DNA of 64,000 bases from an uncultured Oxalobacteraceae bacterium (GTDB lineage: Bacteria > Pseudomonadota > Gammaproteobacteria > Burkholderiales > Burkholderiaceae): the NCBI GenBank assembly GCA_946480015.1, contig CAMLIL010000003.1, positions 47,860 to 111,859 of the forward strand, in the 5' to 3' direction. Position 1 is the first letter of the stretch, and every line of letters starts with the position of its first letter. Positions 46,338 through 56,410 of this stretch are shown piece after piece. The translations under genes were made by a program, and so were the position numbers. The notes under the pieces were generated by a model. That model had not been told where the DNA came from, searched no databases, and worked only from the letters and a program-made list of their open reading frames with translations.

Positions 46338-46763
46338 ATGACCAGGATCGACTTCCACACAAACATTCCCGATAAACTGAGTTATGCATGCCGGCTCGCG
46401 CGCAAGGCATATGGTGCGCGCGGCAAGGTGGTGCTGCTGGCCGATGGTGCCGAGCAGGCCGCTGCCCTCAACGAGGCGCTGTGGACCTTGTCCGACACCG
46501 ATTTTCTGCCGCACGTCATGGCTGGCGATGCGCTTGCCGCGCAAACGCCGATCATCGTGTGCGACAGCGATCAGGCCGCGCTGCCCCACTACGACATGCT
46601 GATCAATCTGACCCGCACGACGCCTGGGCACGTTGACCGGTTTTCCCGCGTGTTCGAGATCATCTCGATCGACGAAGACGACGCGGCAGCCGGGCGCAAG
46701 CGTTATGTGGCCTACAAACAGCAGGCATATCCACTGACGCATTTCGTCGCAGGCTCATCATGA
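46338..46763 (+). CDS. holC: DNA polymerase III chi subunit
   Basis: 141 aa. Chi links the clamp-loader complex to SSB. It begins TRIDFHTNIPDKLSYACRLA and has RKAYGARGKVVLLADGAEQA, LWTLSDTDFLPHVMAGD and PIIVCDSDQAALPHYDMLIN, all typical. ATG 46338 is 14 bp after the previous gene; the far longer upstream frame is not coding. Its stop overlaps the next start (ATGA). Confidence 0.9.
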   Translation: MTRIDFHTNIPDKLSYACRLARKAYGARGKVVLLADGAEQAAALNEALWTLSDTDFLPHVMAGDALAAQTPIIVCDSDQAALPHYDMLINLTRTTPGHVDRFSRVFEIISIDEDDAAAGRKRYVAYKQQAYPLTHFVAGSS

Positions 46764-47131
46764 CCAACAATCCCTCATTCGATCCCAGCATTCCCGTGTT
46801 GACGGAAGTATTCCAGGATAAACAGGCGGCCAAGCCGGAAGTGGTCATCGAGGACAACGCGCATCTCGAAGCGCGCGCCATCGACACCTGGACCGGGCCC
46901 GAATGGACGCTGCTGGAACGGCGCCTGTCGGAACGGTTGCTGCATCAACTGCAGGGACGGGTCGACTTCGTGCTGGAACAGCGCCTGCGCGACAGCATGG
47001 AAGAAGTCATCACCCACGCCGTGGCGGGGCTGACCGCCGAAATCCGGCAAGGTCTGCAGAAGACCATCGAGCAGATTGTCGTGCGCGCCGTGTCGCAAGA
47101 GGTGGCCCACTTGCAGACGCTGAAAAAATGA
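46760..47131 (+). CDS. Conserved hypothetical protein coupled to holC
   Basis: 123 aa acidic, mostly helical protein. It starts FDPSIPVLTEVFQD and ends in amphipathic helices (LLHQLQGRVDFVLEQRLRDS, EIRQGLQKTIEQIVVRAVSQ). It resembles the small protein commonly found after holC in Burkholderiales (DUF2486, as I recall it; not checked). The ATGA overlap with holC implies coupled synthesis. A 10-bp stem hairpin follows at 47138-47168. Confidence 0.75.
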   Translation: MTNNPSFDPSIPVLTEVFQDKQAAKPEVVIEDNAHLEARAIDTWTGPEWTLLERRLSERLLHQLQGRVDFVLEQRLRDSMEEVITHAVAGLTAEIRQGLQKTIEQIVVRAVSQEVAHLQTLKK

Positions 47132-47137
47132 AACTGC

Positions 47138-47168
47138 GCGAGGAGCGGACGCTCACGACGCTCCTCGC
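47138..47168. terminator. Hairpin after the holC-linked gene
   Basis: GCGAGGAGCG pairs with CGCTCCTCGC across 11 nt. No T-tract follows. It probably ends or stabilises the prlC-holC transcript. Nothing else is seen in the 244-bp gap to the next gene. Confidence 0.45.
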
Positions 47169-47375
47169 CGCTTGCATCTCCTTACAAATACCCTTCTTCC
47201 TTATTGGCCCGCGTCGTCCACGCTAGGCCAGACTCGCGCGTTTACCTGCCCGACAGCCGCACGCCCCGTGCCTGCATCTTTGCCATTCTTTTGGTTTTGC
47301 TGTACCGTTCGCCCTCGACAACATTGATGGGGTGCTAAGCGCGCCCTTGTAATCATTCCATTGGAGAAATCGCCC

Positions 47376-48518
47376 ATGCACGTCACCACCAAACTCATCC
47401 CATTAGCCATCGCCATTGCCTTCGCCGGCAGCGCCAGCGCGCAGGAGGTGGTCAAGATCGGCCACGTCGGGCCGATTTCGGGGGCCAGCGCCCACCTGGG
47501 CAAAGACAACGAACAAGGCGCACGCATGGCCATCGAGGAATTGAACGCCAAGGGCTTCACCATCAACGGCAAGAAAGTCACGCTGCAGCTGGTGGCCGAA
47601 GACGACGGCGCCGATCCCAAGCAGGGCACCGCGGTGGCACAGAAGCTGGTCGATGCCAAGGTTCAGGGCGTGATCGGCCACCTCAATTCCGGCACCACCG
47701 TTCCCGCATCGCGCATCTACAGCCAGGCCGGCATCCCGCAGATCTCGCCATCGGCCACCACTCCCCAATACACCAAGCAAGGTTTCAAGACCGCCTTCCG
47801 CGTGGTGGCCAACGACAACAAGCTGGGCGGCACGCTCGGCAAGTATGCCGTCGAGACGCTCAAGGCCACCAGCATCGCCGTGATCGATGACCGCTCGGCC
47901 TACGGCCAGGGTGTGGCGGACGAGTTCGTTAAAGGCGCCAAGGCCAAGCTGCCGGGCGTGAAAATCGTCGCCAAGGAATTCACCAATCCGAACGCCACCG
48001 ACTTCACCGCCATCCTCACCTCCATCAAGAGCAAGAAGCCCGACCTGATCTTCTTCGGCGGCATGGATTCGGTGGGCGGCCCGATGCTCAAGCAAATGAA
48101 AGCGCTGGGCATCACCGCCAAGTTCATGGGCGGCGACGGCATCTGCACCGAAGCGCTGCCGCGCCTGGCTGGCGATGGCATCGGCGAAGGCCTGGTCACC
48201 TGCGCGGAAGCGGGCGGCGTCAAGGGCGCGCAGGAAAAAGTCATGGAAGATTTCCGCGCGCGCTACAAGGCCAAGTACAACATGGATGTGCAGCTGTATG
48301 CGCCGTATGTGTATGACGCGGTGATGGTGATGGCAAAGGCGATGCAGAACGCCAAGTCGGCCGAGCCGGCCAAATATCTGCCGGAACTGAAGAAGATCAG
48401 CTACGTGGGCGTGACCGGTCCGATCCAGTTCGACGCCAAGGGCGACCTCAAGGACGGCGCGCTGACCCTGTTCACCTACAAGGGCGGCAAGAAGACCAAG
48501 ATCGATGTGATCAAGTAA
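47376..48518 (+). CDS. Branched-chain amino acid ABC binding protein (LivK-like)
   Basis: 380 aa. Signal peptide MHVTTKLIPLAIAIAFAGSA SAQ, then EVVKIGHVGPISGASAHLGK, the standard start of type I periplasmic receptors. VIGHLNSGTTVPASRIYSQA and VIDDRSAYGQGVADEFVKG are conserved. TTGGAG precedes ATG 47376 by 10 bases. No permease or ATPase genes adjoin, so it must use components encoded elsewhere. A strong terminator follows. Confidence 0.92.
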   Translation: MHVTTKLIPLAIAIAFAGSASAQEVVKIGHVGPISGASAHLGKDNEQGARMAIEELNAKGFTINGKKVTLQLVAEDDGADPKQGTAVAQKLVDAKVQGVIGHLNSGTTVPASRIYSQAGIPQISPSATTPQYTKQGFKTAFRVVANDNKLGGTLGKYAVETLKATSIAVIDDRSAYGQGVADEFVKGAKAKLPGVKIVAKEFTNPNATDFTAILTSIKSKKPDLIFFGGMDSVGGPMLKQMKALGITAKFMGGDGICTEALPRLAGDGIGEGLVTCAEAGGVKGAQEKVMEDFRARYKAKYNMDVQLYAPYVYDAVMVMAKAMQNAKSAEPAKYLPELKKISYVGVTGPIQFDAKGDLKDGALTLFTYKGGKKTKIDVIK

Positions 48519-48552
48519 GCCGGAGCGGGTGCCGCGGCACCCGTTTGGGACG

Positions 48553-48585
48553 AAAAAAAACGCGCCGTCGACGGCGCGTTTTTTA
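48553..48585. terminator. Bidirectional intrinsic terminator
   Basis: AAAAAACGCGCCGTC and its complement GACGGCGCGTTTTTT meet at a central GTCGAC, with A- and T-tracts on both sides. It serves the binding-protein gene (+) and the cytochrome gene (-). Confidence 0.85.
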
Positions 48586-48610
48586 CTGGTGCGGAGCCGC
48601 TGGATTGGAA

Positions 48611-48919
48611 TTACTTCTGCGACAGGACCCACTTGACCAGGGTGTGGGCTTCCGCCTCGGTCACCTGCGGGTTCGCTGGCATCGGCACCGCGCCCCAGCT
48701 GCCGGAACCGCCCTTCATGACTTTAGCGACCAGCTTGGCTTCGGCATCCTTTTGGCCCGCGTATTTCGCGGCGACGTCCTTGTAGGCTGGACCGACCAGC
48801 TTGGTCTGGACGGCATGGCAAGCCATGCAATTTTTAGCTTTCGCCAAATCGGCATTGGCCATTGCGCTGGACGATGCCAACGCCGACAACACCACGCACA
48901 ACATCAAAGACCGTTTCAT
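48611..48919 (-). CDS. Class I cytochrome c
   Basis: 102 aa periplasmic electron carrier. A signal peptide ends near AMA-NADLAKAKN. The heme motif is CMACH (residues 31-35). The axial Met is probably in WGAVPMPANPQVTEAEAHTL. It resembles the small c551/c552 group. AGGAG precedes ATG 48919. The redox partner is not visible nearby. Confidence 0.92.
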   Translation of the reverse strand: MKRSLMLCVVLSALASSSAMANADLAKAKNCMACHAVQTKLVGPAYKDVAAKYAGQKDAEAKLVAKVMKGGSGSWGAVPMPANPQVTEAEAHTLVKWVLSQK

Positions 48920-49125
48920 GTTTTCTCCTGGTGACAAGCAATCGCAGCATTGCTCGGATGATGCATTCTACATGGATCCGAATGACGCCAGCCATGCCAT
49001 TGTGTCCGATTGTTTCCATAACGCCGCATCCCAACCACGGGTTGACCAAAACCGCCCCGCTCGCGCGGTTAATTCCCAAAGGAAACGAATTATTTTGTAA
49101 GATGGCAGATCACGAGGAGTTCGCC

Positions 49126-49350
49126 ATGCCACTCATTATCATCATTGCACTAGCCGTCGGCCTGAAGCTGCTGGAGGTCTGGAAGTTTGCCGAACTGTCC
49201 TGGTGGTACATCGTCGGCCTCATGGTCTTCGCCTTCATCTGGTTCGAGTTCATCGAAAAGATCTTTGGCCTGGACAAGCGCAAGGAACACAATGTCGACG
49301 CGCAGCGCCGCAAGGATCGCGTCAAGCAGACGTTCGCCAAGAAGAAATAA
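49126..49350 (+). CDS. Small Trp-rich membrane protein (TIGR04438 type)
   Basis: 74 aa. One hydrophobic N-terminal stretch (MPLIIIIALAVGLKLLEVWK) and a second one (WWYIVGLMVFAFIWFEFIEK) are followed by a basic tail DKRKEHNVDAQRRKDRVKQT. The layout matches the small Trp-rich family of betaproteobacteria. GAGGAG precedes ATG 49126, which decides against the upstream ATG 49102. Function unknown. Confidence 0.8.
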   Translation: MPLIIIIALAVGLKLLEVWKFAELSWWYIVGLMVFAFIWFEFIEKIFGLDKRKEHNVDAQRRKDRVKQTFAKKK

Positions 49351-49456
49351 TCCCGCCTCACCACGTTTCAACCGCGGTCGTCGGCCATGATAAAATGCGC
49401 GCACATTAAGTCGCTGCATGTATCACAGGCATCAAAAGAACGACGAACGCATATCA

Positions 49457-50344
49457 ATGAATCTGGACCTGCGCCAGCTGCGCTACTTCATCGCCGTGGC
49501 CGAAGAACTTCACTTCGGCAAGGCTGCGCTGCGCCTGCACATGACCCAGCCGCCCCTGTCGCAAGCGATCCAGGCACTGGAGGAATTGCTGGGCGCCCCC
49601 TTGTTCGAACGCAGCCGGCGCGCGGTCGCGCTGACGCCGGCCGGCCACGCCCTGCTGCCCGAGGCACGCCGCATTCTGGCGCAGGCGGCCGGCCTACCCG
49701 ACCTGGTGCGGCGCGCCGCCGGCGGTGAAGCGGGCCGGCTGGCGCTGGCCTTTGTGTCCTCGGCCGACTACAGCATCCTGCCCCCCTTCCTGCGCCGCTA
49801 CCGCGCGGCATTTCCCGACGTGCAGATCAACTTGCAGGAAGCCACCAGCGACGTCCAGATCGACGAACTGCTGCACGCACGGATCGATGCCGGCCTGCTG
49901 ATCCCGCCGCTGCCCGACAAGGCACGCATTGAACTGGACTACCTGAAACTGCTGGACGAGCCGCTCATCCTGGCCACCCCCAGCGGCGCCATCGCCACCG
50001 GCAAGGGTCCCTTGTGGCTCAAGGATGCACCGGCGCTGCCGCTGATCATTTTCCCGCGCCAGATCGCGCCCGGCCTGCACGACGGTATCCTGGCGTGCTT
50101 TCGCGCCGCCGGGGTCACGCCGGCCATTGGCCAGGAAGCGATCCAGATGCAAACCATCGTCGGACTGGTATCGGCCAGCATGGGTCTGGCACTTGTGCCA
50201 CAATCCGTGTCGAACCTGATGCGGCCCGGCGTCGAATACCACGCCCTGCGCGATGCCACGCCCCGTGTGGAAACCGGGCTGGCCTGGCGGCGCGACAACG
50301 ATTCGCCCGTCCTGCGCGGCTTTCTGGACCTGTTAAAAACCTGA
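49457..50344 (+). CDS. LysR family transcriptional regulator
   Basis: 295 aa. N-terminal winged helix NLDLRQLRYFIAVAEELHFG, AALRLHMTQPPLSQAIQALE and ELLGAPLFERSRR. The effector domain includes RLALAFVSSADYSILPPFLR. It is like BenM/CatR-type regulators of aromatic or acid catabolism, but no target genes adjoin: lgt follows by 11 bp on the same strand. Confidence 0.92.
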   Translation: MNLDLRQLRYFIAVAEELHFGKAALRLHMTQPPLSQAIQALEELLGAPLFERSRRAVALTPAGHALLPEARRILAQAAGLPDLVRRAAGGEAGRLALAFVSSADYSILPPFLRRYRAAFPDVQINLQEATSDVQIDELLHARIDAGLLIPPLPDKARIELDYLKLLDEPLILATPSGAIATGKGPLWLKDAPALPLIIFPRQIAPGLHDGILACFRAAGVTPAIGQEAIQMQTIVGLVSASMGLALVPQSVSNLMRPGVEYHALRDATPRVETGLAWRRDNDSPVLRGFLDLLKT

Positions 50345-50355
50345 GGAAATCCTTG

Positions 50356-51177
50356 ATGCTGACTCACCCGATGCCGAACCCGATCGCCTTTTCGATCGGC
50401 CCGCTGGACGTGCACTGGTATGGCCTGATGTACGTACTGGCGTTCGCGCTGTTCGTCGCCCTTGGCCGCGTGCGTATCCGCCAGCCGCACATTGCCGCCC
50501 AGGGATGGAAAAAAGAAGATCTCGACGACATGCTGTTTTACGGCATGCTGGGCGTGATCATCGGCGGCCGCCTGGGTGAAGTATTCTTTTACCGGCCCGA
50601 GTATTTCTTCCACAATCCGGTCGAGATCCTCAAGACCTGGACCGGCGGCATGTCCTTCCATGGCGGCTTCATCGGCGTGCTGATCGCCATGTCCCTGTGG
50701 GCGCGCAAGGCCAAGCGCAACATTATCGACGTGTATGACTTTATCGCCCCGCTGGTGCCGCTCGGCTATGCGTGCGGCCGCATCGGTAATTTCATCAATG
50801 CCGAATTACCGGGGCGCCTGGCCGATCCGAGCTTGCCGTGGGCCATGCTGTGGCCGGGCGTGGAAGGTCCGCGCCACCCGTCGCCGCTGTATCAGGCGCT
50901 GGTCGACGGCGTGCTTGTGTTCATCATCCTGTGGCTGTATGCGCGCAAGGAACGTCCGCGCTTCGCGGTGGGCGCCATGTTCGCGCTGCTGTACGGCTGC
51001 GCGCGTTTCTTTACCGAGTACTTCCGCGTGCCGGACTGGCAGATCAGCGTGGCCGGCGTGCCGATCACCTCGGGTCAAATGCTGTCGCTGCCGATGATCG
51101 TCGGCGGTGCGGCGATCATCGCGATGGCCTACACGAGGCGCCGGCAGAATCAGTTAAACGATTTCCACAGCATGTAG
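50356..51177 (+). CDS. lgt: Prolipoprotein diacylglyceryl transferase
   Basis: 273 aa inner-membrane enzyme that lipidates prolipoproteins. IGPLDVHWYGLMYVLAFALF, IGGRLGEVFFYRPEYF, GGMSFHGGFIGVLIAM (conserved His) and CGRIGNFINAELPGR (Lgt signature) are all present. ATG 50356 is used. Its last 28 bp overlap the end of the convergent TauE gene. Confidence 0.95.
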   Translation: MLTHPMPNPIAFSIGPLDVHWYGLMYVLAFALFVALGRVRIRQPHIAAQGWKKEDLDDMLFYGMLGVIIGGRLGEVFFYRPEYFFHNPVEILKTWTGGMSFHGGFIGVLIAMSLWARKAKRNIIDVYDFIAPLVPLGYACGRIGNFINAELPGRLADPSLPWAMLWPGVEGPRHPSPLYQALVDGVLVFIILWLYARKERPRFAVGAMFALLYGCARFFTEYFRVPDWQISVAGVPITSGQMLSLPMIVGGAAIIAMAYTRRRQNQLNDFHSM

Positions 51178-51953
51178 GCGGCCAGCGCATACAGCACGAT
51201 AGCGAAAATGCGCTTGAGCCCGGCCACCGGCATACGGTGCGCCGCACGCGCTCCCAGCGGCGCCATCGTCACGCTCGCCAGGGCGATCACGGCCAGCGCC
51301 GGCACATAGATATAGCCCAGCGATCCGGGCGGCAAACCCGGCGCCTTCCAGCCGAAATACACATTCGACAGCGTGCCCGCCAGCGCGATCGGAAAGCCGA
51401 GCGCGGCGCTGGTGGCGACCGCATTGTGGATCTTGACGTTACACCAGCTCATGAACGGCACCGAGATAAAGCCGCCGCCCGCGCCGACCAGCCCGGCCAC
51501 GATACCGATGCCGCCGCCGGCCGCGCTCATGCCCAGAGGACCGGGCAATTCGCGCTGCGCCGCCGGCTTTTTATTTAGCAGCATCTGCGTGGCCGAAAAG
51601 GCGACGAACAGCGCAAACACCAGCGCCAGCACGGCGGTATTCATTTGCTTGCCGATCCACGGTCCTATCCACGATCCGACCAGGATGCCCGGCGCGAGCA
51701 GGCGCGCGACCGGCCACAGCACCGCACCGTGCGCGTGATGCGCGCGCACCGACGACAGCGACGTGAATAGAATCGTACCGAGCGAAGTGGCAATGGCCAT
51801 GTGCACCACCAATTCGGGCGGAAACTGGCGCGCGCTGAATATCATCGTAATAAACGGCACCAGCACCATGCCACCGCCGATGCCGAGCAGGCCGGCGGCA
51901 AAACCGCCGCCCATTCCCATTAACAGCAGAATGGCGATCAGGCTCCAATCCAT
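51150..51953 (-). CDS. TauE/SafE family sulfite exporter-like permease
   Basis: 267 aa with about eight hydrophobic segments. FAAGLLGIGGGMVLVPFITM and VGAGGGFISVPFMSWC are the two TauE repeats. It probably exports sulfite or small sulfo/organic anions; the substrate is not certain. ATG 51953 overlaps the EVE gene stop by one base (TGATG). Confidence 0.9.
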   Translation of the reverse strand: MDWSLIAILLLMGMGGGFAAGLLGIGGGMVLVPFITMIFSARQFPPELVVHMAIATSLGTILFTSLSSVRAHHAHGAVLWPVARLLAPGILVGSWIGPWIGKQMNTAVLALVFALFVAFSATQMLLNKKPAAQRELPGPLGMSAAGGGIGIVAGLVGAGGGFISVPFMSWCNVKIHNAVATSAALGFPIALAGTLSNVYFGWKAPGLPPGSLGYIYVPALAVIALASVTMAPLGARAAHRMPVAGLKRIFAIVLYALAAYMLWKSFN

Positions 51954-52420
51954 CAGCCGCCGCCTTTCAACAAGGCGACGATATGCCGCCATTCGGCCGG
52001 CTCCACCGGCGTTATCGACAGGCGGCTGCCCTTTTGCAGCAGGCGCATATGTTCCAGGGCCGGATCGGCACGCATTTCCTTGATGCTTAACAGGCGCGTC
52101 TTGCGGATGCCCTTGACGTCGATGCCGATCCAGCGCGGCTGCTCACGCGTGGCCTTGGGATCGTAATAGACACTGGCCGGATCGAACTGGGTCGCATCCG
52201 GGTAAGGCGCGCCGACAATTTCGGCGATGCCGGCCACGCCCGGTTCGGCGCAGCTGGAGTGATAGAACAGCACGCCGTCGCCGGGGCGCATGGCGTCGCG
52301 CATGAAATTGCGCGCCTGATAGTTGCGCACGCCATACCAGCCCACCGTTTGCTGGGGCGCGGCCATGACGTCGTCGATACTGACGTCGTCCGGCTCGGAC
52401 TTCATCAACCAATATGCCAT
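51953..52420 (-). CDS. EVE domain protein
   Basis: 155 aa. MAYWLMKSEPDDVSIDDV and WYGVRNYQARNFMRDAMRPG with VLFYHSS are the signature of EVE (PUA-like) proteins related to human THYN1, thought to recognise modified bases. The ATG is at 52420; the open frame upstream runs into the 6S RNA terminator. Confidence 0.93.
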   Translation of the reverse strand: MAYWLMKSEPDDVSIDDVMAAPQQTVGWYGVRNYQARNFMRDAMRPGDGVLFYHSSCAEPGVAGIAEIVGAPYPDATQFDPASVYYDPKATREQPRWIGIDVKGIRKTRLLSIKEMRADPALEHMRLLQKGSRLSITPVEPAEWRHIVALLKGGG

Positions 52421-52451
52421 CGATCCACCTATCGAAAAATAAAGCGCACAT

Positions 52452-52493
52452 AAAAAAAACGGTTGCGCGGCATAACGCCGGCAACCGTTTTTT
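52452..52493 (-). terminator. Intrinsic terminator of the 6S RNA
   Basis: On the minus strand CGGTTGC, a GC-rich loop and GCAACCG are followed by TTTTTTTT. It lies just past the 3' end of the 6S RNA and before the EVE gene. Confidence 0.8.
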
Positions 52494-52504
52494 GGCAATT
52501 AGAG

Positions 52505-52682
52505 CCCCGCATGTGCCGTTTTTGCCGGCATCCCGAACCTAATGGTTCAAGGTGGTCACAGTTAGTCCAATTTCGGGTTCGTCGGACTAGCGACGCTCAC
52601 TCCCATCGAACAAATTCCCGCAACCGGTGCACATAAATGGTTCAAGGAATATATGGCAATCGCGAACACCGCAGGGTGGAAC
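52505..52682 (-). ncRNA. ssrS: 6S RNA
   Basis: On the minus strand CACCTTGAACCATTAGGTTC, close to the 3' end, matches the conserved CCTTGAACC hairpin of E. coli 6S RNA. The 5' side has CCCTGCGGTGTTCGCG, like the enterobacterial GAUGUUCGC segment. The 5' CCCUGC can pair with GCGGGG at the 3' end to close the long stem. The gene follows zapA, as in most gamma- and betaproteobacteria. 6S RNA binds sigma70 holoenzyme in stationary phase. The ends are estimates to within about 10 nt. Confidence 0.85.
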
Positions 52683-52726
52683 GAAGTTTACTCCGATGGG
52701 CTCACATGTCAAACGAAATTGGCCGC

Positions 52727-53038
52727 CTAGAACAGATTTTCTTGCGGCGTGAGGGCGCTATCCAGCACCTGATGCATCACGGCGATCTTTTCCTTGACTT
52801 CCAATATCGACATGTCGGACAGCGGACCATGCGGGGTTTTCACCGACAAAAACTCGGCCGCCACGCTGAGCGCGGCCATCACCGCGATGCGGTCGTTGCC
52901 CTTGACTTTGCCGGAGTCGCGCAGCGCCGTCATCTTGCCGTCGAGGTAGCTGACGGCTTGCTGCAAGGTGCGCTCCTCGCCTTCCTTGCAGGCCAGGCGG
53001 TACGGTTGCCCCATGATGGTCACATCGAGCTGGATCAT
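52727..53038 (-). CDS. zapA: Cell division protein ZapA
   Basis: 103 aa. MIQLDVTIMGQPYRLACKEG is the FtsZ-binding N-terminal domain, followed by ERTLQQAVSYLDGKMTALRD and a C-terminal coiled coil (MSILEVKEKIAVMHQVLDS). It stabilises the Z ring. It overlaps the preceding gene by 4 bp and is followed by 6S RNA. Confidence 0.93.
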   Translation of the reverse strand: MIQLDVTIMGQPYRLACKEGEERTLQQAVSYLDGKMTALRDSGKVKGNDRIAVMAALSVAAEFLSVKTPHGPLSDMSILEVKEKIAVMHQVLDSALTPQENLF

Positions 53039-53253
53039 TGCGCGGCCTCGTTGGTTTGTCCTTCAGCCGGCATGCTCGCCAGCAGCGCTTCGACGCGGCG
53101 CTGGGCTTCGGACAGGCGTTCCATGAACGCTTCGTTTTCACGGCTGAGGATAGCGTTGGATTGGCGCAGAGTGGCGTTCTCGCGGCGTAATGACTGGGTC
53201 AACTCGGCGAGCCGGTTGATTTTGTCGGACAGGTCTTCGAATTCTGAAATCAT
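53035..53253 (-). CDS. Small coiled-coil protein, ZapB-like (TIGR02449 type)
   Basis: 72 aa almost entirely coiled coil: ISEFEDLSDKINRLAELTQS, LRRENATLRQSNAILSREN and a short tail. The position directly before zapA and the heptad pattern suggest a division-associated partner. ATG 53253 is used rather than the longer frame to 53445. Confidence 0.8.
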   Translation of the reverse strand: MISEFEDLSDKINRLAELTQSLRRENATLRQSNAILSRENEAFMERLSEAQRRVEALLASMPAEGQTNEAAQ

Positions 53254-53410
53254 CCCGTAACTATAGGGCGGAGGGCGTTTTGCCGTCAACCGAATCAGCA
53301 TAGGACGCGCAGACACCCTAATCGCATCGAACCTGTTTTTAAACAAGTGATTCTGGTCATGCAGTTTGCGTTGCATCAATCGTGCTGTCGCAAATAAGCG
53401 GGATGACAGC

Positions 53411-53439
53411 TTGAAAATACCCCATACCGTCCCTATAAT
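53411..53439 (+). promoter_or_regulatory. Sigma70 promoter of groES-groEL
   Basis: -35 TTGAAA (53411-53416), 17-bp spacer, -10 TATAAT (53434-53439). The downstream CIRCE element covers the transcription start. Confidence 0.85.
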
Positions 53440-53465
53440 TAGCACTCGTTAGTAGAGAGTGCTAA
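53439..53465. promoter_or_regulatory. CIRCE operator (HrcA site)
   Basis: TTAGCACTC-N9-GAGTGCTAA, a perfect match to the CIRCE consensus, placed at the transcription start of groES. It implies repression by HrcA, released on heat shock. hrcA is not in this window. Confidence 0.95.
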
Positions 53466-53574
53466 CAACTCTTTCTAGTGTGTGCCGTGCTCTATCGAGG
53501 CGGCCACACGCCCGGGGCGGCTCCGGCCGCTACCACAATAGCTATTCAAACCATTGAATTTAAAGGAGTTTTGC

Positions 53575-53865
53575 ATGAACCTTCGCCCTTTGCACGATCG
53601 CGTCATCGTCAAGCGTCTCGACCAGGAAACCAAAACCGCATCCGGCCTGATCATTCCTGATGCAGCCGCCGAGAAACCAGACCAGGGCGAAATCCTTGCC
53701 GTCGGCAACGGCAAGGTCCAGGAAAACGGCCAGGTGCGCGCGCTGGAAGTGAAAGTCGGCGACCGCGTCCTGTTCGGCAAATACTCGGGCCAGACCGTCA
53801 AGGTCGACGGCGAAGAGCTGCTGGTGATGCGCGAAGAAGACATCATGGCTGTGCTGGTCAAGTAA
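53575..53865 (+). CDS. groS: Co-chaperonin GroES
   Basis: 96 aa. [20 protein letters not shown] starts the protein, the mobile loop is [20 protein letters not shown], and the end is [17 protein letters not shown] good AAAGGAG ribosome site precedes ATG 53575. It is 49 bp upstream of groEL in one operon under CIRCE control. Confidence 0.97.
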   Translation: MNLRPLHDRVIVKRLDQETKTASGLIIPDAAAEKPDQGEILAVGNGKVQENGQVRALEVKVGDRVLFGKYSGQTVKVDGEELLVMREEDIMAVLVK

Positions 53866-53869
53866 TTGA

Positions 53870-55564
<1,695 letters not shown>

Positions 55565-55599
55565 TTCGCGCCGGCCGCGTTTCTCAGCGACCGATCCGA

Positions 55600-55634
55600 A
55601 GCCTGCGAGGTGCTTGCCTCGCAGGCTTTTTTTA
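55600..55634 (+). terminator. Intrinsic terminator of groESL
   Basis: AGCCTGCGAG / CTCGCAGGCT with a 7-nt loop followed by seven T residues, 35 bp after the groEL stop. Confidence 0.9.
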
Positions 55635-55708
55635 CGCCCTGCGTATTGTGTTGCTGAGAAATGTCCTTTGGTTTAGTATCCCCGCTCGTCGCTTTCTCGG
55701 TTTCATTC

Positions 55709-56257
55709 ATGTCCACCTCTGTTTCGCCCAAGGCCAAAGCCATCGCAGCGGTGATCGTTGCCGTCATCGCCGCGATTGTCACCGTGCTTTTCGGCATGCG
55801 CGCGCTCAAGGCGCCGCATGCAGCCGCCCCGGCGGTCGCGGCCGCCGTCGCTCCACCCGAGCCACCGCCGCCCCCCTATGACGGTCCGCGCAGCCAGGAC
55901 GAGGCGCGCGAACTGCTGGCCAAGCTGCCGGAACTACGAACCTGGTCCGCCCACCTCCAGAAAATGTCGGCCGGAACCGTGCATGGCGATCTGGTGCGCT
56001 TCAGTCCAACGCCCAAGACCCTGGACGGCAAGCGCTACTGGCAATTCAGCTATGTGGAAAACCTGCCCGATGCCGCCCGCCGCTGGGAAACCTTTCTGGT
56101 TGGCGAAAACACGCCGGAAATTCTGGTCGACGATATCGAATCGGGCACCACGCTCACCCTCGCCAAGTGGCGCGCCGAGAAACATCCGCTGAACCGGATC
56201 GCACCGCCGCCGCCGGTGGCCGCAGCGCCCCTCCCCGCCCCCGCTCCCGCGCAATAA
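55709..56257 (+). CDS. Membrane-anchored protein of unknown function, paralogue A
   Basis: 182 aa. One membrane segment (residues about 10-30), a Pro/Ala linker, then a domain with RYWQFSYVENLPDAARRWET and ILVDDIESGTTLTLAKWRAE. The C-terminus is Pro/Ala-rich. The next gene encodes a protein with the same domain. ATG 55709 gives a plausible signal anchor; an open frame reaches 55661. I do not recognise the family. Confidence 0.7.
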   Translation: MSTSVSPKAKAIAAVIVAVIAAIVTVLFGMRALKAPHAAAPAVAAAVAPPEPPPPPYDGPRSQDEARELLAKLPELRTWSAHLQKMSAGTVHGDLVRFSPTPKTLDGKRYWQFSYVENLPDAARRWETFLVGENTPEILVDDIESGTTLTLAKWRAEKHPLNRIAPPPPVAAAPLPAPAPAQ

Positions 56258-56410
56258 GGCGTGTCAGGCTGACAAATCGCGAGGCCGATTTCAGCCTGAG
56301 TAACACATTTCGCTCCTAAACCGTTGCTTTTAAAGGAAAAGGCACGGTGTGGAGATTGCCGTCCGACACCATTTGGTCTAGCATTGCCTGAGATCAATAC
56401 AGGACGTCCC

